Positions 13,201 through 25,200 of a DNA stretch of 64,000 bases are shown here, piece by piece. Positions within the stretch are counted from its first letter, which is position 1, and each line of letters starts with the position of its first letter. Where the stretch lies: the NCBI GenBank assembly GCA_028673005.1, contig CM054115.1, positions 106,635,172 to 106,699,171 on the forward strand, read 5' to 3'. The notes beneath the pieces are model-generated. The model did no database searches, had not been told where the DNA came from, and saw only the letters and a list, made by a program, of their open reading frames with translations. The DNA comes from Tanypteryx hageni (taxonomy: Eukaryota; Arthropoda; Insecta; Odonata; Petaluridae). Both the position numbers and the translations under genes were made by a program.

Positions 13201-16200
13201 TATCGTAAACACGAAGGAATCGGGAAGAAGATCGGGCGCAGGGTTGGGGGAGAAGAGGGGAGGGTGAGGTACAGGATAAGTGAAATTCAGCAAAATACAC
13301 AATAAAAATGGGGGTAATAAACTTTGAGGGTTGGGCCATCTTCTCTAAATAAGCATACAAGCCTTTGAAAGCTTCCTTATTTATCGAAATATTTAAAAGG
13401 CTGTTAAGTTAATTTACTAGAATGCATGCACTATAAGTGATATGGAGAGAAGCACGACGCTAACGATCCACCTGCAGAGGAGTAGATTAAGTCAGTTCTT
13501 CCAGACCCTTTAAAGATTATAAGCCAGATGAAATCTACAATCCAGATGAGATAGGCCTTGATTACAAAGCATTAGCTGATTCTTCCTTAGCATTTAAAAA
13601 ACAGATCTAACTCACGAGGAAAAAAAGCAGAAAGATCATGTAATAGTTCTCATTAAATGTAACATGATGCAGTGACAAAAAGAATCTCCTAGTTATAGGA
13701 AAATTAAAAACCTCATGATGTTTTTGAGATGCATCAGTACCAGTCATGCATAAAAACAATTGAAATGCATGAATAACCAGACAGATATTCTCAAGAGTTT
13801 TTAACATAGTGGGACAAGGAGATTGTGACTGAAAAAAGGAAGGTCACATTGCTTCTGAAAATTTATTGTACAGCACACCCAAGAGTGCCGAACAACAACA
13901 TTCCTTCCAGTGAATACAAACTCAATTATTCAATCATTAGATCAAGGGATCATTAAAACTCTTAACCCTTTGTGGTCCAGATATTTTTTGTTTGGGTACC
14001 AGGTGGTCCAAAATAATGTTGACTGTTTTGCTGAGTTTGGAAACATTTTATTTTATCAAAAAATGAAATACATGACACTTAAAAATTTACTTTCTTTTGC
14101 TTCAGTATTTAAATGCAAGCTCTTAAATGTATTTTTACAATTTATAATTCACCATGGTGTGGTATCTTCTGAAACAGTCTCCAACATGGAGTACGGGTTT
14201 CCTTTCACATGTTTCACAAATGTAGCAATTTCTTTCCTCTCACCTGGTACTTTCCAGTTTGAACACACCAAACAGTCATGCTTTCCCTCTGGATGTGAAA
14301 TTATTTGCAGCTTCCCATCCAAGCGTTGATCCCTGTCAGACGTAGATGGTCACCTTCTTCTGGATGCAGAACCACTCTGGAAATCTCCGATCAGTTCCAT
14401 TAGAAGCCTTTGCCAAATTGTTCGTGTGTTAGAGATTTACTCTTTTTATTTTTACTGCATTCCTTGAATAAGATGTATGCATTTACAATGAAAGCCTCAA
14501 AACCGCAAAAGAACAATTTCCTCCACCACTTGAGCGACTTCTGTAAAAAGCAATAAGTAGCAGTGTACTGGTCTGCAACATCTACTCCTCCCATATTTTC
14601 ATTGTACCTAACTACAACACTGGGTTTCATAACCATTTGGATTTTGCCACCCTTTGTCCTTCTCTGGACTGTTTCTGATGCTGACATGCCCGATGTGCTC
14701 AATACTGTAACCACTTTCTTATCACGCCATGCAACGAGTAAGGTGTTTTTCTTTCGGTATGCCATTATTTCTCCTTTTTTTAACTTTGGCTTCTTCATAC
14801 ATGTTGGAATATCTTTTTTGTTAGACATTACTGTTCCAGTGAGATGACATTTTTCATCAAGCAATGCGGTAGCAAGTTTTGGACTTGTATAGAAACGATC
14901 AGTAAAAATATGGTAACCAGAAGCTTCAGGTATTGATTGTGTAAGATTATTGTAAAGATGTAGTACTATCCTACTTGTAAATGGAAGATGCGGTTTGATC
15001 AGTCCTTCTGTGGTAAGTTTTCCAAAATATGGAACAAATGAATATATATAACTACAATGAGAAACATAAACACGGATACCCGATTTTGTAGGTTTCTTTG
15101 GGTTATAAGTTATGAACACTATTTTCCCCTTGAAGGCAATAGTAGATTCATCTATGGAAATATTTTTTCCTGGCACCAAGTATTCCCTGAATCTGTTTTC
15201 TAAATAATGGAGGAAATGACTAACTTTCTGAATTCTTGTTTTTAGACTTGTATCTAAGCTGGGCATGGTCTCCAAATGTAGTGCCCAAAAGATTTGTAAA
15301 AACCATTGTACCAAAAAATGAGATTTTTGAATGAAATGCTTGAGATCAATAATACTTTATATCAGAGAAAGGAATTATCCCCATGTTGATTATTACACCT
15401 AGAAATGCCCACATCTCTTCCTCTACAACATCAGTCCAGGTTAGCCATATCGAATATTGACACAATGTATTGGTGCTTATTGTTTTTCTGGCATATGCGT
15501 TGGTTTCAGCAATAAGTTTCTTTACAGGGGTTTCCGTGAAAAAAAATTTGAAAAATTCAAATGGAGTGGTCATGGCAACTGGAACTTGTGGACCTAAAGT
15601 CTTATTCCCATGTTCAAAATGTATCTTAGAACGGTAATTGTCATTATTTACATTTTGCCAAATATCATTGTCAAAAATAGCATCATCATCACAACTATCT
15701 GAGTCACTAATAATCCTCAGAACATTTGTATGTGCCCTTCTAAGAACAATGTCATCATCAGAATCACTTGAAAAAACATTAGATGGACCAGGATCAGCTA
15801 CGAGTTTTCGTTTTTTCCATCTTGGCTTTGTCACACATGAACATCGTTCACTTTGTTCGTTATCACTTTCTTGTAGTTCGTCGAAATCAACATTCATTTC
15901 TTGCATATAACCATCGTCACTACTTTCAAATTCATTACTATCAAACATGGGGTTCGTTTTCTTTACTTTTTTATCCATAATAACAAAAGTTTATGCACCG
16001 TTTTTATTATGCGGTGATTGCTTCGAGATGTCACTCAAAGCCAATGACTCATAAAAGTGTCGAGATCACTGCCAAGTAAACTAGTGCGAAGAAAAAATAT
16101 CACGTTAATATATGTAATATTATCCTATTCATTTTTAATAGACATGTAATTCTTTTCCTTTGCTATTATATGTATAATAATAATAACAACTTACACATCG

Positions 16201-19200
16201 TTCTCAGTATGCAGCGATACCTGTCCAGCATCATGAAGCATCAGGTTACGACTAGTCATTTAAGGGAAAAAACCTCTAAAATAGATAAAAATATATATCG
16301 GCGTCACTGTCCGGCCATCTACCGTGCAGAAAATACATCACGTAAATACTTGCAGTATTCTAAATCATTCACAGATGGCATAAATCATCATAAAGTCATG
16401 TGTCGAGTCCACCTCGACATAGGACCCACTAGAATGAAATGTTATGTCGAGGCGGACTCGACATAGGACCGCAAAGGGTTAAGACCCTCTATCGACAAGA
16501 TATAAGGGAGATGAGGAAGACAGTGAAAAAATAGCTGAAGAAATTGTCAAAAAGATCAACTTAGACACGGTACACATGCTGAAGGTTTCTAAGCAAATAC
16601 CGCCAACAACAGTTGCTAATTGCCTCAAAAAAGTTTTCTTTATATCGAGCAGAACCATGCAATAAAAACCAACCAGGAGGAAGTTAATAATGAGTTAAGT
16701 AGATGAAATTCAATGAATGACAATATGTAACTCCTGTATTGACAGAAGATGACATTGTAATTGACATTCTAAATAACAATTCAAGTGTCGATAAAGATGT
16801 AAGAAAAAAAGGCCAAGGAGTGTACTCTTTATCTATGCCTACTCCTAAAGAAATCAGACATGATTTGGCTGGTCTTAGAAGAAATCTTGAATTGAAGAGA
16901 ATGGCCAGTATGTCGCTTATACCTCTACATGTCTCATCTTAAGGCAAACATGATTCAAATGACTGTTGACTATATTTAAAAAAACAAATATGTAAAATGG
17001 GTAAAATTTGTTTAAACTTTTGTTTATTTTAAACTTTCCTGCATTATATCTCAAAAATTAACAGCTGAGATATTATAATTCATGAAATAAATATCATTTT
17101 TATATTAATATCTTCTTATTTAACATATCTAAAATACACAACCTCCAGGAAATTGATTTAAATAATTGTTTCTGACTTGATTCAAATATGCAGAACCCAA
17201 TATATTACAGTGGTCTTCCAAGTAATAAGATATAGGCTTACATCAAAATTGTTTAAAAAAAATGAACAACCTAAAAAATTTTATCCAGTTGAAGCTTTAA
17301 AAATAAAGTTTTTTACAGCAATGTTCCTACATGAATTGTTGTCTCACCTTCTGGTCTGGGAGGTGGTGGCCTCGGTGGTGCAACCTCCCCCTCCATACCA
17401 TCCCTTCCCCCTTCCAGCTGGCCAAGGGCCCAACTATCCACAAGAGGGCCCCTCGAGCGCCCTCCTCTCGATGTTGCACTCGGTGGCCCCATGCTACCTC
17501 CCTTGTCCTCTTGCAGCGGCTGAGAAGAGGGCATCTGGTGGGAGCGCGTTGGGGGCTGTACATAGAGGTTTTGTGATGGAGGGTAGGGAGAGCGGTGATG
17601 TGCTGCAGACTGATGGCTGGAGTGCTGCCCGTGATGGTGTGCAAGTTCTGAAGACGATGCATCGATGAAGGCTGGCTGACTCTGCAGTTCTTTCGGTTTC
17701 AAAAGCAATGGATTAGAAACATTTGTGTTTATGTTAAGGCAAAACTAATTCTGACACAGAAACCCATACTGCTCAAAACGTTTTACTAAGTATACATTAA
17801 TGATTATAAAAATAAAACTAACTTAATCTACATAATATTATAGAAGTTCGTCTTCGCACAACATAGCAATGGTTTGTTTACAAAGCAATTTACATAGCAA
17901 TGCAGAATGCATGTGGAGTCACAGGTAATGAGAAATTGAACTACTTGAACCAGTCTGCGGCATACATCGGTTCTTTGCAGTAGTTTATTGATATATTTAT
18001 ATCCTCACTTAAATGTATTCTGTATTATTTGCTTAATAATAACTGAGTTTATTGAATCTTATGTAATAAATTCACTATTATTTAACGTTCACCAGTGTAA
18101 CAATGGCGCTTCTAAATGTCAACAACATCAATGACAAAAATGCAGTTTAAATCGATAAGAAAGCCTCCCAAGCATGTAATTTTATAACATATTTCAATCA
18201 GTTATTGGAAGATAAGGTTAGTATGTAAAAATTTTAAATCTATATAATATTAGAGAAGTTCATCTTCGCACAATGACAACTTTTCCATCAGTTCATTTTT
18301 AACAAACTTCCCGACTAGGTAGAATAATGAAAATTTGTAGGAATACTTGATTCAGATATTAAAAGAAAATGGCAAAATAAAATTCCAAAAAATAACCCGG
18401 ATTCCACTCCAGGGGATGTAAAAACCGATTTGTTGGCATGCAGGCTTTTATTAATATGAAATTTAAAATTAGAAAAAAGGCCTTTGATATTCGGCCCTGG
18501 ACTGATTTAAGGGAAAACTGAATCAAATTCCTTATTCTTTTCATTAATTTTTGCCTTCAATTCAAAATAACTCAAATTTAACATTTGAATCATGTTTTGA
18601 AAAAATATTGCCATTTTAACGGTGTTGGCTTGACGACCAAGTCATTCGAAAATCTCGAGCTTTGATTGTGTTAGTAAATAAACTTTCATTTTCGCTTTAT
18701 TTTAGGTATGTACTTACAGGACAAATGATGACAACAATACATATCGTCATTTTTGTTTATTTTTTCATTTTTCAAAAGATTTTTACTTTCTCCATATACG
18801 AAGTATAGAGAAAGTAATGTTTTCATGAAAAAAATCGAATTCGAGATCTCAACAGAAATACATGTTTTAAGGTCTCCTGAACACGTTTTGACTATTTTCT
18901 CGATGATGTCTGTAGGTGTCCGTGTGTCTGTGACCAGAATTTTGAGGATGCTCTAACTCGAAAACTAATCAGGTGAACGCGAAATTTTATATTTCACATT
19001 TTTGTTAAAGGAAGAAGTGCTAATTAGTTTTTGGTAAACATCGATCAACTGGAAGTGGATGTTTACTCTTGTCACTTATCCGTTTTTTGAAATATTTGCT
19101 TTAATATTTGATAAATGTAAAAACATACTGGAATAAAAGTTGCAGGAAATTTAATTTTCTACAATGGTTGATCGAAATACTCCCATATAATGCATTGTTG

Positions 19201-22200
19201 AAGAGATATTTTTAAAACTAAATTATTTAGCTGCCACTGCCACACCACCTGCCAACAACTATTGTAAACACTTTATGCTCCTTTTTTTCTTAATTGTTGG
19301 AGAAGGCTACAGTTTGAGTTTATTTCTGTTCTTTGTAAAGTCTTCAAATTTTTCTCACAGTTCCTTCAAATATTTATTATCATTTAACCTATTTGGAATT
19401 TTTTTAAGAAATATTACAGGTATGGAGAAAGTCATGTGGTGGCCACATCAGATTTTTTTGTTTTAGTGTGCACAGAATACCCAAGTGAATTTATTACAGA
19501 GAACTTTAAAAAACAACAAAGTCAGCTCATCATATTTGTATGTACTTTACATAAATCTAAAAAAAATACTAATACAAATTAAGATTCATTATTTCTCATT
19601 GATGTTAATTTTTTTATATTAACATATTATTCTGCAAATCCTGAGCAAATTATTTTTAATCATTCTCAAAATCAAGACAAAATTAATCAACATAAAGAAA
19701 ATTATTCACAAAATCAGGAACGTGCAATGAACTGTGCCAATAATTGCCAACATGTTACTTGTGTCATTTCATTAAATAATGTAAGTTTATGCTTAATAAT
19801 CTTTGTGATTTAATTGTAACCCCTTCACATTTAATTTGGATATATATATATATACACACACATACACTGCAACCTCTATAATCCGAGCTAATAAATGCAA
19901 GAGCGTGTTCAGGTATACGTCTTTCAAAAGCTTGTGGCGGCTGCGCAGAAGTCGAAAATGAGTCCAGACGAGTCCATTAGTGAAACGTCACAACCGCGGG
20001 GGTGAGGGTAGCATTCGTGTGGAGAAAAACCCTTCACTCTCTCCTGAGGTTAGCTCCACGCGGTCAAGTTCTTGTACCAACTTCTGTGCTTTATACTTTT
20101 TACTTTTATATTTTTGTTATCGTTATTTTTCATCGCTGTTTTGATTATTTTGTTTTTGAGTCTTTATTATATAGTTTTTGTTATTTCGTTATTGTTATTT
20201 CGTTTTTGTTATTTCGTTTTTGTTATTTCGTTTTTGTTATACCTTTTTCGTTAATTCGTTTTTGTTATACCTTTTTCGTTAATTCGTTTTTGTTATTTCG
20301 TTTTTGTTATACCTTTTTCGTTAATTCGTTTTCGTTATTTCGTTTTCATTGCTTAGTTTTTTTAAACTCGTTTACTGCCAACATGGATACCCCTCCATCA
20401 ACCTCTAAGCTAGGGAATAAGAGAGTCATTCACAGCCAGGCACGGGAGATACTACACAACGTGATCATGTTCATGAAGAAGGAAGCTTCTGAAGGAATTA
20501 GTATTCCACTTCATAAGATATATGACCGAGTAGAAGCAGCCACCGGCGTTTCAATTCGCACCCTACAGCGTATCTCGAAGGAAGGAGAAGAGATTGCTCA
20601 AGGCTGCAGAGCCTCCTTTTCGTCTCCCCGGAAACAAAAACCACAGCTATCTCCGAAATCAACGGTGGACGAATTTGATGTCCAGGTGATCCGAAGAATA
20701 GTGCATCAGTTCCATACACAGGAAAGAAAACACCCGACTCTTGGTGCTATGCTACCGGCGATCAAAGCGAACACAGGCTTCAAAGGGAAAGTCGGTTCAC
20801 TTAGAATCCTTCTTAAAAACATTGGATTCAGGTAAGTGTATTGACAACATATTAATTAGTACTGTAGAAATTTTGTAATAACAACATCTCACAATAAAAT
20901 TATATCATCCTAGGTGGAGGAAAACTGCTTCCAATAAGCGCATTTTATGCGAACGGAGTGATATTCGTTTGAAGCGAATCGCATATTTAAGAGCAATAAG
21001 GAGATATAGAGAGGAAGGACGGTCAATTGTTTATACTGACGAAAGTTATATTCATTCCACGCACTCTGCTCCATATCAATGGTCGAGCGGGGATGACACG
21101 GGATTAAAAGTTCCTGTATCTAAGGGTAAGCGACTCATTATTATTCATGCAGGTATGAGTTATTTATTATATTAATGTACATGTGAAAGTAATTATATGA
21201 TTTCCATTGACTACAGATAGGATATACGTTCATTTTTTTAAGGTGGAGAATTTGGATTTGTGCCGCATTCACTTCTAATTTTTAAATCGGGTCTGAAAAC
21301 AGGAGATTACCATGGAGACATGAATAGTGCAAACTATGAAAAATGGGTAAAAAACCAGTTACTCCCCAATTTACCCCAGAACTCCGTCCTTGTGATGGAC
21401 AATGCGTCCTACCACAACGTGGAGCTTGACCGCCCGCCTTGCAGCAGTTCCAGGAAAGATGTAATGAAGGCATGGCTGGATACAAGGGGAATGCAGTACT
21501 CAACGGCTGAAACTAAACTCGAGTTGTACGATAAAATTAAGAAAATTAAGCCAGCTCATAAAATTTTTGCTGTGGATATAATATTAGCCGAGCATGGATA
21601 TTCGACGCTTAGGCTCCCTCCGTATCATCCTGAATTCAACCCAATCGAAAATATTTGGGTATATTAAAGAATTGGGTAGGGTCAAGAAACACAAGTTTTA
21701 AACTAAATGAGGTGAAGATATTAGTGGAAGAAAAATGTGCAGATATCGGGAAAGCAGAGTGGCAGAATGTATGCGAACGTGTAAAAAAAACTGAAGCTGA
21801 ATATATAAAAAACGAGATGATAATGGATGATATTGTGAATGAGGTTATCATAACTTCGGATTCAGAATCCGGAGATACAGATTCATCTGAATAAAATATT
21901 ATTGATGAAAATGTATCGATGTGAATGTGTATAATAAAACCATTCTTTGAAATATTTACTTTTCTTTTGGAAATCCTTTCCTCTATCGTAGCTGACTTTC
22001 CATTAAATTGCGGGTATCATACGATATGAATAAGAGCAAAATCGTATTACCACAACCTATTGATGATAAACGACCGGATATTACTTAGTATTACTTTCTT
22101 AGGTTGGCTACACTGGCAGGCGGCAACTCCATTCAGCTCACTTTCCCCTTAAGCTACCCACTCCCTGACCATTCCCCTCCATGTCACGTGACAATTCGCG

Positions 22201-25200
22201 CATCTCACCACCGTAAGCTTTTAAGACCACTATAATCGAGGTGTTCGGATTACTGGATTCATGTAAAATAATGAGGAAAAAATTTATTGTATTAAATTTC
22301 TGTAAATAAAACACCAATGAATGTACTTACAGATCACTAAAATGACTGAGAGATCCACGTTGATGGATGGGAAAATTGTACTCTACAGTAGGGATGAGCG
22401 ATATCAACACAGCCGGCCATTACGATATCACTCATTCCTTTCAAAACAATGTTTCAAAGAATCATCTATTCAGCCGCAAAAGGCGTTAGTAGTGGACATC
22501 TGTGCCTGACTTCAAATTTCACTTTCCGATACTCGCTTCACTTAATCGACACTTTACACCTGATGTTGAGAAACAGTTCAGATTACTGGGAGTTCGGATT
22601 ACCGTGGGTTCAGATTATAGAGGTTGCACTGTACTAGTGTATTGCCCATCATATGACGGGTGTCAGTTACTATATGGTTGAAAAACGCATCGTAAGACAT
22701 TCTTGTTTTCTCAAATGTTGAGCCCCCTGTCTAAAATGAAGTAATAATAAATAAATAATAATATTCACTGTCTCTCTCCCTCCCCCTCCCTCCCTTCCCC
22801 CCTCCCTCGCTACCCCCCTTCCCTCCTCCCTCCCCCTCCTGATATTTTCCCAAAATATGTGATTTAAATGTTTAATATGAGAGATTTCGAATGGTAGGTG
22901 GAAAAAGATGAATATAATAAGAAACTTCATTAATAATTCCTAAAACATAGTTCAAATTCGAAAGTTGTACATCAATTATTTCTAATTTGAATTTCCAAAA
23001 GAATAAAAGCCCTAACTTAAAAAACTCACTTTTTATGTGGAGTAAACTCAGGTCTTTCTACGTATTTTTTTGGATTTACTTTTTATATCTGGATGAAACA
23101 TTTCTGTGAAATTTCAAAGTTCCACCTCATTGGGAAGTTTGTTAAAAACGCGTTAAAATGTGCCATTGATGACGTTGCAGCGTTATACACAAACAAACAT
23201 CTAGGCTTTTATTATTAGAATATATATATACAGCAAGTCCTCAATTTACGTCAGGGATGCATTCCAGAAAAGTGCGACAAATCGAAATGACGTATATCAA
23301 AACCAGATTTTCGTAACCATTTTAATTAATGTATACACCAATCTAAACGACGTAGCTTGCAGAAACAAAACCGATGATGTATTCAGCAACAATTTTGAAC
23401 GTAAACATAGGCACCTCGCTCGTAAATATCAAGATGCCCTGGAAAAATATTTTCCAAAGGAGATGAATAAGAATAATTGTCTTTGTTGTCTCTTTTAACA
23501 GGACTAAACAATGTTAAATCAAAGAACTAAAGTAGATAAAGTCTTTCATGCTACTGAAGAGGCTAACCAGGCAAATACGACACATTTTTCGTTTTTGGCG
23601 CATTTTTTTAAATTTCCTTAAAAAATATGGGAATTACAAGAATATTAAAAAAATCCTACAACACCAGTCAGCACACACACACAAGGTGATTCTAAAGGTA
23701 TAGTGAACCGGTCCAGTTATGAGGTTGTTGGAGATGTTATTTGGAGCAGGAAATGTAAATTAACTTTTCTCCAATTCACTACTGTTTTAGACTTATGACA
23801 TTTAGCCCTTTTTGAAGAAAATGAAACAAATAAATGCGTTTATTTACATGTTGTTGCTTTCATTACAACTATTTACTGTTTTACAAAACAACAAAACTTA
23901 TTAACTCTTTTCCGTTTTCACGTAACTTCTTTACATTTTGGATGGTGTAAAATAGACTTCCATTCGAAATTCATCATCACAACAGCTGCTTCAAGTGACC
24001 TCCCTGCGAGGTGTGCCTGTTTTACTCCAATCTATTGCTTGAGATGCTAGTAATCTCCAGGCAGAAAGGTATCTTTGGTTAGCAGAGAAATTGGAATATC
24101 TGTGTTGGTTAGATTGAGTTGGCTGTGCTGGGGTGGGTTGGGTTGGTTTGAGTTCAGGTAAAATATGAAAAAACTGTGAAGAATGATAGATCCAAGTATT
24201 TAAATGCAGTAATTAAAAACTATTCTTTTAAATTAACCGTATTTGTTGCATTTCAACCCAACCCCTTAACCCTTAAAAGATCGCACACGGTCAAAAAGAC
24301 CGGGTGGGTTACATAATTAAATTTTTTTAAACCTTTCTGCATCATTTACTCTCTGGCCTTCTAAGTACCTTATTTCTTGTCCTTTATTTATCATATGACG
24401 AATTTGTAGGACTCTCCGATTAAGTTTTGTTTACATTGTGGGTTTTCATTACTGCGCATCGGTTTTTTCTGATTGAATGCTACAGAGATTGTGCACAGTC
24501 TAAAAGACCGGGTTCTCTATCAGTATGCATGGCATCCTTATTTTACCTCGAGTTCACTATCCATCAGTTTTTTGGTGTGGAAGACTCCCGTCATAAGTAT
24601 TATTTCTGTTTACATTTGTATTCCCTGAGAGTAAGCAAGCGGAGCAGGCCTGATGTGCCATATGCTCTCTGTAGTGATATCATGTTATTCCTTCAAGAAT
24701 GTGTGAGGATAAGTCCTGTCCACTTACAACTGTCCTGACTGAATATACAAAGCAATAATTAGTTGTTTGTCATACACTAAAATACCTGTTATCCAAAGTT
24801 CTTTTCAGGAGTTACTTGGAGGTGCATGATAAATACATTTAACTTGGCTACTTTAGTGTGCTCCACTGCTGATTTTCTCAAAGGCTAATGTTAAATTCTA
24901 TGCATGCAGGAATATGCTGGAATAGAAGAACTTCTGGAAAGCACAAGAAAATTTCTGATTTGATTGGGAATCAAACCACGGTCTTCCATTTGCTGAAAGA
25001 TACTCGACCACAGAAAACAGTAGGAAATTTCTTCCTTGACCAGGAATCGAAATTGGGTTATCCACTGCCTGGTCGATGTTCTAACTAGTACACCGCTCCC
25101 CGGTTATAACGAAGTCAGCTATACTGCGGATCGGATATACCACGGGTCTTTCTTCCTCTCCGCTTCATTGAAAGAAATGCTGAGAAAAACATGCATGCTG

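Larger units (their letters stand above)
13450..16960 (+). pseudogene. Decayed Tigger/pogo-type (CENP-B-like) transposase split by piggyBac
   Basis: Pieces before the insertion follow the order of a Tigger DDE domain with many stops and shifts: [19 protein letters not shown] (about 13540-13600), LVIGKLK (near 13690), then [14 protein letters not shown] at 13924-13965. The reading resumes right after the piggyBac at 16483 with [10 protein letters not shown] and goes on to [10 protein letters not shown] (16750-16780). The insertion point is the TTAA after KTL. The N-terminal HTH half and element ends were not found. Confidence 0.75.
9411..17347 (-). other. Large intron of the ZO-1-like gene (7.9 kb)
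   Basis: The intron lies between the 67-nt exon and the proline-rich exon. Contents: a Tigger-type end at 9898, a LINE fragment (11330-12809), and a decayed Tigger transposase (about 13450-16960) with a piggyBac in it (13962-16482). 10061-11329, 12810-13440 and 16961-17347 show only AT-rich sequence with no supported gene. Confidence 0.8.
19865..22631 (+). mobile_element. Tc1/mariner-related element with long D-to-E spacing (Sailor-like)
   Basis: TA duplications flank inverted ends CACTGCAACCTCTATAATCC (19865) and, read inward from 22631, CAGTGCAACCTCTATAATCT. Further TIR-like blocks occur near 22215-22260 and 22571-22620. The transposase has two short introns and one frameshift. The second Asp and the Glu are separated by 82 residues, far from the usual 34 to 41. 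From memory, a DD82E group called Sailor has been described in the IS630-Tc1-mariner group; assignment needs a search. Confidence 0.85.

Noticed and set aside
17327..17662. Alternative minus-strand frame in the proline-rich exon
   Set aside because: Its phase does not fit the neighbouring exons and the text lacks the [10 protein letters not shown] pattern that fits the linker.
20002..20382. Phe/Val/Ile-rich frame upstream of the transposase, looking like membrane segments
   Set aside because: Produced by the TTCGTTTTTGTTA repeat; the supported ATG is at 20383.
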